From Seiridium cupressi (taxonomy: Eukaryota; Ascomycota; Sordariomycetes; Amphisphaeriales; Sporocadaceae): a stretch of DNA of 29,445 nucleotides. The notes under the pieces were generated by a model. That model was given only the letters and a program-made list of their open reading frames with translations. It ran no database searches and was not told where the DNA came from. The stretch spans positions 1-29,445 of the forward strand of contig JARVKI010000183.1 of assembly GCA_036674765.1 (NCBI GenBank), in the 5' to 3' direction. This document shows, one piece after another, positions 1 to 9,767 of this stretch; within the stretch, counting starts at the first letter, position 1; the number at the start of each line of letters is the position of its first letter. The position numbers and the translations under genes were made by a program.

Positions 1-1
1 T

Positions 2-511
2 ATTGATCGTGAGTTACAACAAGATATATATGCCTTGCCTGTCACCTCACCCCCGGGGCACAATTGTTGGCATCGACAAGATCCAGCATGTCTTACAACT
101 CTACAAAAGGCAGACATTATCATCACCCGATAGTGGCTACTCATGCTACTGTGGCAGCTCGCGATCTCAAACGTTCTGCTTACTTCAGAGGACACAGCTT
201 CCGAAGCGAGTGCCATGTCGCTGCAGTTCCCTGTGCGGCTGTTGCAACAGTTGCGACAGGTCGTGGTTTCGCTTGGGAGGCCAAGTATTGAGAGACATGG
301 CTCAGGAATGCTCAAGAAACTTTTTGAGATTACCAATGCACTTGCTGACGTGATTGTCCATGTTCCCACTGACAGTGGTGGCGAGGCAGCTCAGCGCAAA
401 AATGACTTCAATTTCCTGTTCGACTTCCTGCATACGTCTGCTAGTCTCAGTGAGATCCAAGTCAACCTACTTCTGGAAAAGAGGATGGCGCTGGAATCTG
501 GTATTGAGTAG
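2..511 (+). pseudogene. 3' part of a possible fungal regulator, frame broken by one TAG
   Basis: One reading frame is open from the window edge to 130, meets a TAG at 131-133, and is open again to the TAG at 509-511. The part after the first stop encodes about 125 residues with a natural-looking amphipathic composition (LLQQLRQVVVSLGRPS, then LFEITNALADVIVHVP, then FNFLFDFLHTSASLSEIQ). This resembles the helical C-terminal end of fungal Zn2Cys6 regulators, but no zinc cluster or other diagnostic motif is inside the window, so the family is only a guess. The TAG could be a CAG changed by a C-to-T mutation, could lie in an unrecognised intron, or the downstream ATG at 143 could start a short separate frame. 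The gene begins left of the window. Confidence 0.35.
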
Positions 512-2832
512 TCTTGCAGTTATACAGTTTTCTGCTGCACAGAGACATGTCTAATCACTTTTCGTCACGAAGCTAGAGGCTTAGACCGACGATTCAGGTT
601 TAGACCAGAGAGTATAAGTGTGACTAAAGAAAAAAAAAGAATAAGATGGAGGTCGTGATCAATCCATCGTACATTAGGATATCAAAGAACTTCAAAGGCT
701 GGTTATACCGAACTATCCTCTTGCATCTAATAAGTCTCCGGGCGCAACAGACTCTACGCTGATGAATCACCGCTGGGTTGCCGAACACATCCCGTCACCC
801 AAGGAGGTTGGCAGCGAACTCGAGCGCCGGCGGCCCACATCGAGCTGGAGCCGATTTGTGGCGTCATTTCACCCATGGTGACCTTGTAATATGTCAGCGC
901 ATGACTTGAATCCCGCGTGACTCTCTGTATGTCCGAGGACACTTTATCTTCATCGCCGCCTGGCACCCGAAGGATTTGCATGTCTGAAAAGAGTGGCAGG
1001 CATCAGGACCAGCGTTGCACATAGTCCATAGCTGGCCGAGTTTTCCGTGTCCTCTCGTACCGCAGGTAGCGCCTACTATCATAGGAATCACTGGTGGTCC
1101 TCGAGGCTGAGTTTTGCGTATTCCCGCAGTATAAACATGAGATAAAACATCTTAATTTAGCTTACCAGTTGTTACCCAAGATTACCCAATCGATGCACAT
1201 ATTTTAAAAGTGTTTATTGCAAGAGCTGTATAAAATTAAGTCCCGCATTATAAAATACCAAATGAGCATACTCCGTTGCATCCAACCAAGCCTGGATGCT
1301 CTGGCACAGACCTCGATGTTCTTGCATCTCCTCGTTTATTCTGTCCTTGGTGTCGATATGGTGTCCATGCTTCTTGTTTCGCCGATTGACAACGCCAACG
1401 ATCTATACGGGATCCTTCTGTCCTCTCTACCGGAACTGTGTCTGATGCTTCACCTTGTTCTTGCTTGCCTTCCATGGCAGTGCGATGCACACTTTCTACT
1501 GACTTTAAATGCACGCCTCCTCTCTGAAATGTGTTAATCGCATACGACTAGCCGATAGACGAATCAAATGGCATCGTATACACATACAAATTGCTTGACT
1601 TGAGATGAAGGACACCATGATCCAATGTGCATGAGCATATCATCGCGCCGGTTCTTGAGATGCTCTTGAGCGCCGCTGTTTGTGCTGGACTGTGGCATGT
1701 TGTGGTTACCAAAAGATGGAACTGATATTTTGGCAGATCAACGTGCTACAGATTCCCATGGTAAATCGTCCGGTAATGTCCTTGTATGCATACTTATAGG
1801 CTCTGATATCCCACGTAGTCATGTCGCTAGTGCGTCTCTGACCGGGCTTGTAGTGCCCGTGCAGATTCCTAAAGCCCAAAACAGGTCATTCGAGATGTGC
1901 CTTCCAACGCAAGAATTCCATTTCCAAGGACTAGACCATGGTGATCAAGAATCATCACCTCGTTAAGTCCGTACAGAACAATATGCTTGGCGTGTGTTGG
2001 CGGTTGACCCACCCGCGACTTCGAAGCGCCTGATCCGGTATAGTCTCGATTCATCTTGCGTCACTGTCAGTCGTTGGACTCATCGGCAGGGCTTCAAAAA
2101 AGGGAGTGCCCGACTCTAGCGAATCGGAAGATGAGGGCGATGAGGAACGAAAGGAAGCGTCCCGTCCAATTAGACACCATGCGACATAGCCTCAGCTTCG
2201 CATCATAAGCTCCGCCATGCAAATACGCTGGAGCCTGCCTTGGGTGATGTACAGCTGGCGCAGATTGCAGACCGACAATAGCAATAGACAAGTCGGTGTC
2301 AATCAGGCCAACTAAAGATATCCAAAAGAGGATAATGTAGGGTGATGTGCATTGCAAGTCTCTTAGATATTTGATGATCACATGATGCAGATGCGCATCT
2401 TGTTTGAGTTGTAGCTGTCTGCTTGAGTCTGGTCGACGGGGGGGAGATCAACAGACAGGGGCCATTTCAGCTGCGGCGGAATCTTCGGTGTGCTAGACGA
2501 TTGCCACTCAAACCCAAGTCGAAGTACCTCCGCAAGCTAGGCCCATTAGGGATATTCGCATTTCGCCCGTCCAGCCTTGTTCTGCCAATACGACTTCTTC
2601 CCAAGTCCGACTGCTCTGGAAATCCTAAACTATGCATCCAACTTTCACAAGGGCAAACTAGCCGTTTCTTGCACCAGAGTAAAGGAAAACCTCCAATTTC
2701 TTCTCCAGGTCACAGTTCTCCACATGATATACTCTGCCGCCAGCCGTACCCGTCTGTGACATCCTTCGGGTGGGGTCGATAGGTGGACGCCAAACTTCAA
2801 TAGACCCCTTGCCTTACCTTTCTACGAAGATC
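512..2832. other. Gene-poor stretch, no convincing gene
   Basis: Only short, mutually overlapping frames occur here and none is recognisable. On the minus strand a frame running from about 1600 to the stop at 1214-1216 reads like protein in its last 62 codons (for example DTKDRINEEMQEH) but has several in-frame stops upstream, so it may be a gene remnant. Another minus frame at 754-981 follows a good splice acceptor (a pyrimidine run ending in TTTTCAG) and could be a last exon of something unknown. The segment around 1130-1260 is AT-rich. The last 60 bp or so are presumably the leader of the Clr5 gene. Confidence 0.5.
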
Positions 2833-5191
2833 ATGTCAGAGCCATTAACCTACCGTTGGGAAGGGCCCAAGATGGCGCGAGGCAAGCAAATCTCACCGCA
2901 GACCTGGGCCTTACACGAATCGGAGATTCGAAAGCTCCATAGTTCAATGACGTTGAAGGATCTCGTCAGAACCATGGAGGAAGAGCATGACTTCTCAGCT
3001 TCGTCAGTAGAAAACTCGCCCAGGAAGTCCTCAAGACTGAACGTTAACGCTACACAGTGCCCAGCAGTATACATACCAGTTCAAGAAGTGGGGATTGCAG
3101 AAGTACGGATCGAGGAAGGTTTCACTAAATGCTGCGCTTCTTTTCCCATCATTTAACGAGACACCCCAATCGGCGGAGAGCTCTATTGAGGGCGATTCGA
3201 TTGACACGCCTGTGGGTATGAAACGATCGAGAACAATCGAAGGCTCCTCTTGTCGGAGTAGTACGGACTTATCTAATCTCGAGATGGCCGAGAAGAGGTT
3301 GAAAACATCCGACGGCAGAAATCCAAGTCCGACTGTCGGTCCTTCCGAAGATGCTGTGCCAGATCCTCCGTTGCCCGAGCACTCTCTAGGACGTGAAGCC
3401 ATGCGTCCATTTCCTGCCCAGGGAAGTCACCGAATTCCACCAGAACCAACGAGTGAAGAAGGTGCTAGCACTCCTGGTCTCGAAGATAGGGCAATGAATC
3501 GTCGTCCTGAGTTACCGGGCGTGGTAGCTGGCTCTGTTTCAGACGTTCAGACGACATACCGAGATCAAATAGATGACGGCATGTCTAGTAGCTTGAGCAA
3601 TAATACCAATGACGGCTTTGGCTTGGACGATCACTGCGGAACAGACGTCTCATCACTGCATGCAATGGATGGTACTTCGTCCATCAGCAGCAACAGCGAC
3701 TCATTGCCAGGAGTAACCATCGACACAGCCGAAGATACACAAGTTCCACCAAGTCTCGAAGCGGCCCTTAAGATAGCCAAGAACTTCACGGAATTTCGCA
3801 AAAAAGGAGCATTCTATCTTCTGAGAGATAGAGACCAGGCATTGTTTCAGGAAACAGCCGACTTCTTAGATGCTGCCTCTTACGACGAAGGTGCATGTAA
3901 TTTGTACGCATTATTGCTACTGATAGAAGAGGCTAAAGCTCCAGAGCACTTGGAAATCATCACGCCCCTGCTGGTGTCTTGCGCGCGTTCAGCTCGGTCT
4001 CAGTCGCAATGCCGGCTGGTACAAGAGATCCTCTCGAAGAGACTGAAGCGAACGGAAGATGACAGTGCTAGATCTACCAAGCGGTTCTTAGCATACATTC
4101 TCTTGGCAAGAACTCATGCACTTCAAGGCGAATTCCGTGAGACAAGGGATCAACTTGAAAAGGCTTGGTGCCATGCACCACACTCCAATCAATACGTCTA
4201 CTCGCCACCAGATACAGCCTTGCATACTTTCCCACCCTTAGATACTCTCGCCTACCTCTACCATAGCCGACTCAGTCTGATCAGCCTGGCTGCGAACAAC
4301 GAGCTTCAGCCATCCCCACCTGTGATACCGAAACTGGTCAGCTACGGAGGCTTAGAAATATTTATTACCACATTACGGCGACTCGACTGGACTTTCAGGG
4401 GGTTAGGCCCCTGTCCCTCCGGAAGGCACATGTCAGACTACGTACGATCCTGCATTACTTGGTGTCTGGACATTCTGATTCCCTCGGACGCTCCTCATTG
4501 CCTCTTTCCCAGTGGTTGGGGCAAGCCAGAGCCTGATCCGTTGGTTCTTCAGGAGAAACAAACGATAATCACTAACCTCTTCTTTCGCTTATATGGCGCA
4601 AGACGAGAGATTACGAAGTCCGAGGGTCAGTCTCCGTGCTGGGTACATTACAGCCACGAAGAGCTGGGCATCTCCGCCTCGGTACTATTGCGAATCTGTT
4701 GCGAGCTCATCGCGGAAGATGGATTTGAAAACGTCCTACGTCAAGGGCACGAAGCTCTATCGAGCAGATACTTGCAGCGCCTCTACGAGCGGACGATAAT
4801 CATCCCACATCTTGACAAGTACCTCGAATTCCAACAGCTTGACCTCCAACCAAAGCAATCTGTGCTGCAGAAGTTGCGCCCTCATGCTCGGCAACATCTT
4901 CTCCTTACACGATCAAGGGAGCTCACCATGGCATCGTCTCTTCGGTCCTCGGATACGTCGTTCAAGAGGATGAAGGAAGCTGCCTCTTCTATGTGGCAGC
5001 GAGCCACGAGCCGTATATGGTCCGATTGTGGCCTTCCCTCCAACGCTCTCCACGACACTCGAAACTCTCTGCCCTTCTCTGTAATCAGTCACTTGAGTGA
5101 TCGTATGGAGAAAACTCTGAGTCTGAACCGTTCTAGCCATACAAGTGATACCCAGCGAAACCGATTGGCTTCTATCAACTCAAGTGCTTAG
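2833..5191 (+). CDS. Clr5-domain protein, 2 exons, 767 aa
   Basis: The proposed structure is join(2833..3002, 3058..5191). The 55-bp intron starts GTCAGT and ends TACACAG, with TGAAC/TTAAC branch-like sequence before the acceptor. This junction restores a full Clr5 domain at residues 21-75: TWALHESEIRKLH, LKDLVRTMEEEHDFSAS, then AQQYTYQFKKWGLQKYG. The Clr5 domain is a small helical N-terminal module of Pezizomycotina proteins thought to be regulatory. Residues 85-300 are Ser/Asp-rich and probably disordered. The rest to about 650 is helical and may form TPR-like repeats (LLARTHALQGEFRETRDQLEKAW), as in many Clr5 proteins. The start is the first ATG in frame; an alternative is the ATG at 2872 (MARGKQ). 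It is convergent with the next gene. The molecular role of this member is unknown. Confidence 0.85.
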
Positions 5192-5650
5192 TATGGAACA
5201 TCGATCAGCAGAGTACCATTTGCAGTGAACATTTTTGCATATCTGAAGAGGATATACTTGAATTCCAAAACCATGATATTGAGATGGAACGAAGGTTATA
5301 AGGTGAATTGAGTGATTAATTGAGTATCAGAAGGGCGCCAGAGGCAGGAGGAGGTAGCTAGTCCATATGTTGACTGAGAAGCCCGATGATCCAGGTGGCT
5401 GGAGCCCCTATTCTGACACATGATGCATCAAGCGACTTCATCAAAACCTCCATTTTGATAGGTGAACTTTCTCGTATTAGCGAGCAACTAAGGGAACATC
5501 GATTTTGTACGTACGATGTATTTAGTGTCCTTAAATATCTCACGGCCGTACACAATCGCGTTGTTTCATATATCTCTGACATCTAATGGGGATGAACAGC
5601 GGAAAATGATTTTGTGTGATTACCCGAAGCTTGAAGGGTTTAACAGCAAA
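5192..5650. other. Convergent intergenic region
   Basis: This is shared 3' flank of the Clr5 gene and the enoyl reductase gene. Two overlapping frames of 66-74 codons on opposite strands (5358-5586) show no recognisable motif. I see no RNA gene or repeat. Confidence 0.6.
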
Positions 5651-6745
5651 CTATATCAAAGGATGCTTGAGTGTGAGCTTGCCGAATCTCTCATTGGCGC
5701 CCACCTCTCTGACCTTCTCCAACGCCTCTTCAGCCTTTCCCTCGAAGACTTGCACAACAGGAAACTCAAATTTCGAGCCATAATTCTCAAAAGCCCAGGC
5801 AACCTTCTTCCATATCGCCCTCTGCATGTAAACCTGTGGTGCCATGGTAAAGCGGACCAGGGAAACGGGAGACCGTACGCTGGTCATTCGTGCCCTGCAC
5901 CCATAGACCGTCATGAAGCCCTCTCGACTCTGCGCGATCGTAACTCTGTTGCGACAGTCGGCAACGGCCAGGATCGTTTCGGCGGCTTCTGGTGTACCTA
6001 TACAGTCTGACACGTGTGCGAAAGATCCAGCGCCCTCCTCTTTTAATGCTGCTTGGATCTGGGTCACCACTTCCAAGTCCGCGTGTTCGAAGCACCGCGC
6101 AGCTCCGTACTTTCTGAGCATTTCATGGTGCCGCCGAGATGCAGTGACAAAGATGGGCGACGCATCACAAGCCCGCGCCAGCTGCAGCATCGCGAGACCG
6201 ATGCTTGTCGAGGCACCCCAGATCAGCAGAGGTCCGTACGGGAACCCCGGGTTCGGGTGCCGAGTGCTAGGCTCCACGTATCCAAAATGATTCAGTGCAT
6301 CCGCGGCGGTCGCAACCGAGGTCGTGAGAGCGGCCGCGTGGGCATAGGGCATGTGGTCCGGTACTCGCCATATCACGTCTTCTGGCGCGGCTACATACGG
6401 CTGGTGCGTTCCGTATTTGTCCGATTTCGTGTGCTCGAAGCCCAGTAACGTGTAGCCTGCAACGAGATCGCCAACCGCAAACTCAGATTCTGGCAACACT
6501 TTGCTGACTCTGCCCATGAAGTCGTATCCCATCACTGTAGGACACATTCCCACGTCCGCCGCATGTTTGATGTCGACTGGGTTGACCCCGGAATACATGA
6601 CTTCGACTTGAATCTCTCCTCTCGCGGGCTCCGAGTTGGCGCGATCTCGAATCACTTTATGAACACCATCTTTGTCGACATAGAGTGCAACGCCTGTCCC
6701 TTTATTACGTGGAACCATGTCTTTTTGATATGTTCGTGATGCCAT
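5651..6745 (-). CDS. Trans-acting enoyl reductase-like MDR oxidoreductase (ToxD/LovC type)
   Basis: A single exon encodes 364 aa, the usual length for zinc-independent fungal medium-chain dehydrogenase/reductases of the LovC/ToxD group. That group contains stand-alone NADPH-dependent enoyl reductases that serve highly reducing polyketide synthases lacking an active ER domain, as well as uncharacterised relatives. Visible are the GroES-like fold (SGVNPVDIKHAAD, then GYDFMGRVSKV at 73-83), the NADPH-binding turn WGASTSIG at 176-183, and TASRRHHEMLRKYGA at 201-215. The Cys/His ligands of a catalytic zinc are absent. I use the ATG at 6745; one TTG codon precedes it in frame. No polyketide synthase lies in the window, so the substrate is unknown. 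It is transcribed in the same direction as the sugar transporter behind it, 586 bp away. Confidence 0.85.
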   Translation of the reverse strand: MASRTYQKDMVPRNKGTGVALYVDKDGVHKVIRDRANSEPARGEIQVEVMYSGVNPVDIKHAADVGMCPTVMGYDFMGRVSKVLPESEFAVGDLVAGYTLLGFEHTKSDKYGTHQPYVAAPEDVIWRVPDHMPYAHAAALTTSVATAADALNHFGYVEPSTRHPNPGFPYGPLLIWGASTSIGLAMLQLARACDASPIFVTASRRHHEMLRKYGAARCFEHADLEVVTQIQAALKEEGAGSFAHVSDCIGTPEAAETILAVADCRNRVTIAQSREGFMTVYGCRARMTSVRSPVSLVRFTMAPQVYMQRAIWKKVAWAFENYGSKFEFPVVQVFEGKAEEALEKVREVGANERFGKLTLKHPLI

Positions 6746-7331
6746 CAATCAGAGTTCTTTCTGTTAGATTAATCTCTGAATTCTTTTAACCTACTTCAGC
6801 TGTGGTTCAAATGTGGGGATATAGCAGCAGTTTTTGTTGATTTTTAAAGTGGAGAAAGCCTCTATGACGGCAATTTCCGATCATGCTACAAGATGGGCTT
6901 GAGAAACATTCGTCTAGTAGTTGAGGAAACATACACTGCAATTTCCTTGTGGGTGTTCTAATCATTGTTGTCACAGGCGGATTGATACGTTTCAAACGGT
7001 GGGATTCAGCTCATTGGAGCTGGACTTATGTTGTCAAGCGCAGAACTAGCACGGAAGGGAGAGTTACGTTTTCTCTCTCTTGCTTCCGGTACAGATACTT
7101 CCGTGTTAATTTTGAATAATATTTATCTAAAGATAGTGTATAAATTAGCTTATGATGGAACAAAATCGCCTCAAGCTTGCAACACGTTGTATTACAACAG
7201 AAGAATGTGAATGGAATGTACATCAGACTAGGCGGTACTAAGAAGCAATAGCAATCCCCAACCCCATGGGAAACGGTTAGCAATCCGAGGGAAATCATCG
7301 CGACGGTGCCCCAAGCTTGTCAATGTGACAT
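6746..7331. other. Intergenic region with an AT-rich patch
   Basis: This is the promoter side of the enoyl reductase and the 3' flank of the transporter. 7105-7160 is strongly AT-rich and dense in TpA, like a small decayed repeat remnant. Frames on both strands (7026-7298) run through it without a recognisable product. Confidence 0.5.
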
Positions 7332-9267
7332 TTAGACCGTCTCAGTCTTCTCCTCCAGGCTCGCCTGCTTCTCCTCTGCACTAGGTTGAGTATGGTCGCC
7401 CGACATGCCGTGGAGGATGGCAGTCAATCCAATCTCACGATTGATCTCCTCCATACGCTCAAAGTCAGCGGCAGCCGTGCCTTCGGAACCGAAGATGACG
7501 TCCTGCAGGACGTCAGCAGTTAGTGGCATAACAGGAAGCTGACACGTACCATCTCCTCTAAAGTAAGCCGCTTCGTCTCCGGGACAAAGAACCAAATGAA
7601 TACGGCTCCGAGCGTTGTTAGAAGACCGAATAGGATGTAAGTACCGTAACCCATGCTCTGAAGCATATCAGGGGTGACTGTGTCGCTGTCAGCACCCGGG
7701 TCCGAGACAGATTTAGACCACTTTTCGACTTACCTTGACCGACTATGAAGTTATTCATCTGCCAATAGCATGTCAGTGATAGATGACGATATCTCGTGTT
7801 AATGTGAATCTTACCCAATTACTTGAGGCGCCCAGAGAGACTCCATACGGTCGCGAGCTCAGGGGCCAGATCTCGGCCACAAGGATCCAGGCGCAAGGCC
7901 CCCAAGAATAACCAAAGTGAATAACGAACAGCCACACCATGACGACAGCAGCCCAGCCCGCCCCAGCTTGGGTACCCCACTGATTGGCGTTCTTGGCAAC
8001 GATGACCGCAATGATGAAATGGCAGAGAGCCATCCCGATTGCACCGATGGTGAGCACGGGCTTTCGGCCTACTCGATCGATGTAGAGAACAGCTGGAATG
8101 GTGAAAATGAACATTACAATACCCACAACACCAGTGGCCAGAAGACCTGTTGCGTTATCGTCGAGTCCGAGTTGCTTGAAGATAGAGGGCGCGTAGTACA
8201 AGACGGCATTGATACCAGTCCACTGTTGGAAGAACATGGTGACAGTGGCGACAATGACGCGCTTAAACATGGCTTTGGTCTGGAATAGAGACTTGATGGC
8301 TACAAATTGGAGCTTGAACACATTCCACGCTGTTTGGTCGCGCAAGTGTGGGAAGTGCTCGGCAACAGTGCGTTTCTCGAATAGAGACTGAGCTTTGATC
8401 TCGAGGAACTCAAGTTCGACTAGTTCATGATTATCAGGAAGGCCACGGAGATTGGCTAGGATCTTGCGCGCCTCAGGCTCTCGGTCGTGGTGCACGAGCC
8501 ATCGAGGCGAGAATGGCATGAACAACATGCCGACAAACAGAATGATTGCTGGTGCGAGTTGCAGGCAAATGGGCACGATCCAGGACGCATCCTTCTGGTA
8601 GCCAAGGGACACACCTCCGATGAAGTTGGTGCCATAGTCGATCCAGAAGCTGACCATAATACCAAAGGTAATGGCAAGTTGTTGGAGAGCTACGAGTGCA
8701 CCTCTCACCTCTGGGGGTGCAACCTCGGAGTTATAGATAGGCACGATCGTGGCAAGACTTCCCACCCCCATACCAGTGACGAAACGGCCGGCCAGAATGA
8801 CATTGGCGCCGCCGCTTTGAGCCGTGGCCTGGATGATCACTCCCAATATGAAGACCGTTGTTGCGACTAGGATAGCGTACTTTCGAGACATGGCTTCGGC
8901 GAGAAAACCGGAGAGGAGTGCTCCGATCCAGGCTCCGAGTTCGAGGATGGCAGTCAGCCAGCCCTTCTTCGTCTGATCAGCGTTGGCATCGAGAGGGTCG
9001 TATTCGCCCATGTCTGTAAATGATGAGTTCCTGACCGTGACTGTGCTGTCGGAAGTACTCACGCGCCTGGAAAGACGGCATTGCCAAGACACCGGAGAAC
9101 ATGCCTTGGTTGTACCCATATAGGATACCCCCAATACAAGCAAACGCAGCAATGCGGAAGACCTTGAAGTTCTTGACCAAGGCCGCGGGACCAGATGCAC
9201 CCATCAAGTTCTGGCGGCGCTTCAATGCCGCATCATATACGGCGGCGCCGCTATCGGCAGCGACCAT
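7332..9267 (-). CDS. MFS sugar transporter, 5 exons, 575 aa
   Basis: The model is complement(join(7332..7502, 7550..7677, 7734..7758, 7815..9013, 9063..9267)). Introns are 49, 56, 56 and 47 bp with donors GTGAGT, GTAAGA, GTAAGT and GTACGT. Exon 3 is only 25 bp. The protein is a twelve-helix proton/sugar transporter of the plasma membrane. Family signatures are in order: GRFVTGMGVG (144-153), PFSPRWL (235-241), QQWTGINAVLYYAP (331-344), DRVGRKP (381-387), and PETKRLTLEEM (509-519) after the last helix. Length and motifs fit the fungal Sugar_tr family near the quinate/hexose branch, but the substrate cannot be read from sequence. The start is the ATG at 9267, giving a short cytoplasmic N-terminus before helix 1 (FRIAAFACIGGILYGYNQG). 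CreA-type sites upstream suggest glucose repression. Confidence 0.92.
7496..7515. repeat. Perfect 20-bp palindrome on a splice acceptor
   Basis: TGACGTCCTG is followed directly by its reverse complement. The site straddles the last intron/exon junction of the transporter gene: the acceptor AG is at 7503-7504 on the minus strand. The RNA could fold into an 8-bp stem with a UGCA loop that holds the AG at the loop/stem border. Each half is also one base away from the CRE motif TGACGTCA. Confidence 0.8.
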
Positions 9268-9437
9268 CGTAAAGTATGTCGGAGGCCAAGAAGCCCAATG
9301 CGTAAAAGCCAGAAAGTCACAGTCCAACGAGGAATGGAATGGTGAAGAGGATTGAAGCCAAACTATTCTCAAGGCTTCGAAGAAAGCTGGACAGCAACGA
9401 CGGAGTAACTGCGCACGTTGCACCACGAGAAGGGACT

Positions 9438-9767
9438 CTCCAGCTTAAATATTGATCATGCAGCGGCGGCATCACACCTTATTGTCACCAAGGCGGACTG
9501 CAGAACCCCAATACTACCGAACTACGACAGACAGAGAGGGGATCTGCACAAGCCAGACCCCTTGTCGGCCGGTGATGCGTGCTTATTGGGTGTGAAGATT
9601 TTTATCAGCTCCATGTGAAGAACCGGGGTACTGGGTAAATGATCCTTAGCCATCCCATCGTGGCATGTACCATAGTGACGGGACAGACCGCGGTCCGGAA
9701 CATACACCGCAGGCCCCGGCACATGTGTAGACGACATGTTTGCGGGGATGAGTTGGAGAATGTGGGG
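9438..9767 (-). promoter_or_regulatory. Upstream region of transporter with CreA-type sites
   Basis: Matches to the CreA/Mig1 consensus SYGGRG are CTCCAG (9438-9443, reverse), CCGGGG (9623-9628), CCCCGG (9714-9719, reverse), GCGGGG (9742-9747) and GTGGGG (9762-9767). The last two are the classical strong forms and lie 20 bp apart, about 480-500 bp before the ATG. Paired sites are the arrangement usually needed for CreA repression. A TTAAATATT stretch near 9445-9453 is a weak TATA candidate. Function is inferred. Confidence 0.4.

Noticed and set aside
1217..1537. 106-codon plus frame with many Leu residues
   Set aside because: It is the hydrophobic complement of a charged minus-strand frame that looks more protein-like; no membrane-protein motif is present.
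5787..6448. Frames of 100-130 codons on both strands inside the enoyl reductase gene
   Set aside because: They are shadows of the 364-aa gene in other frames.
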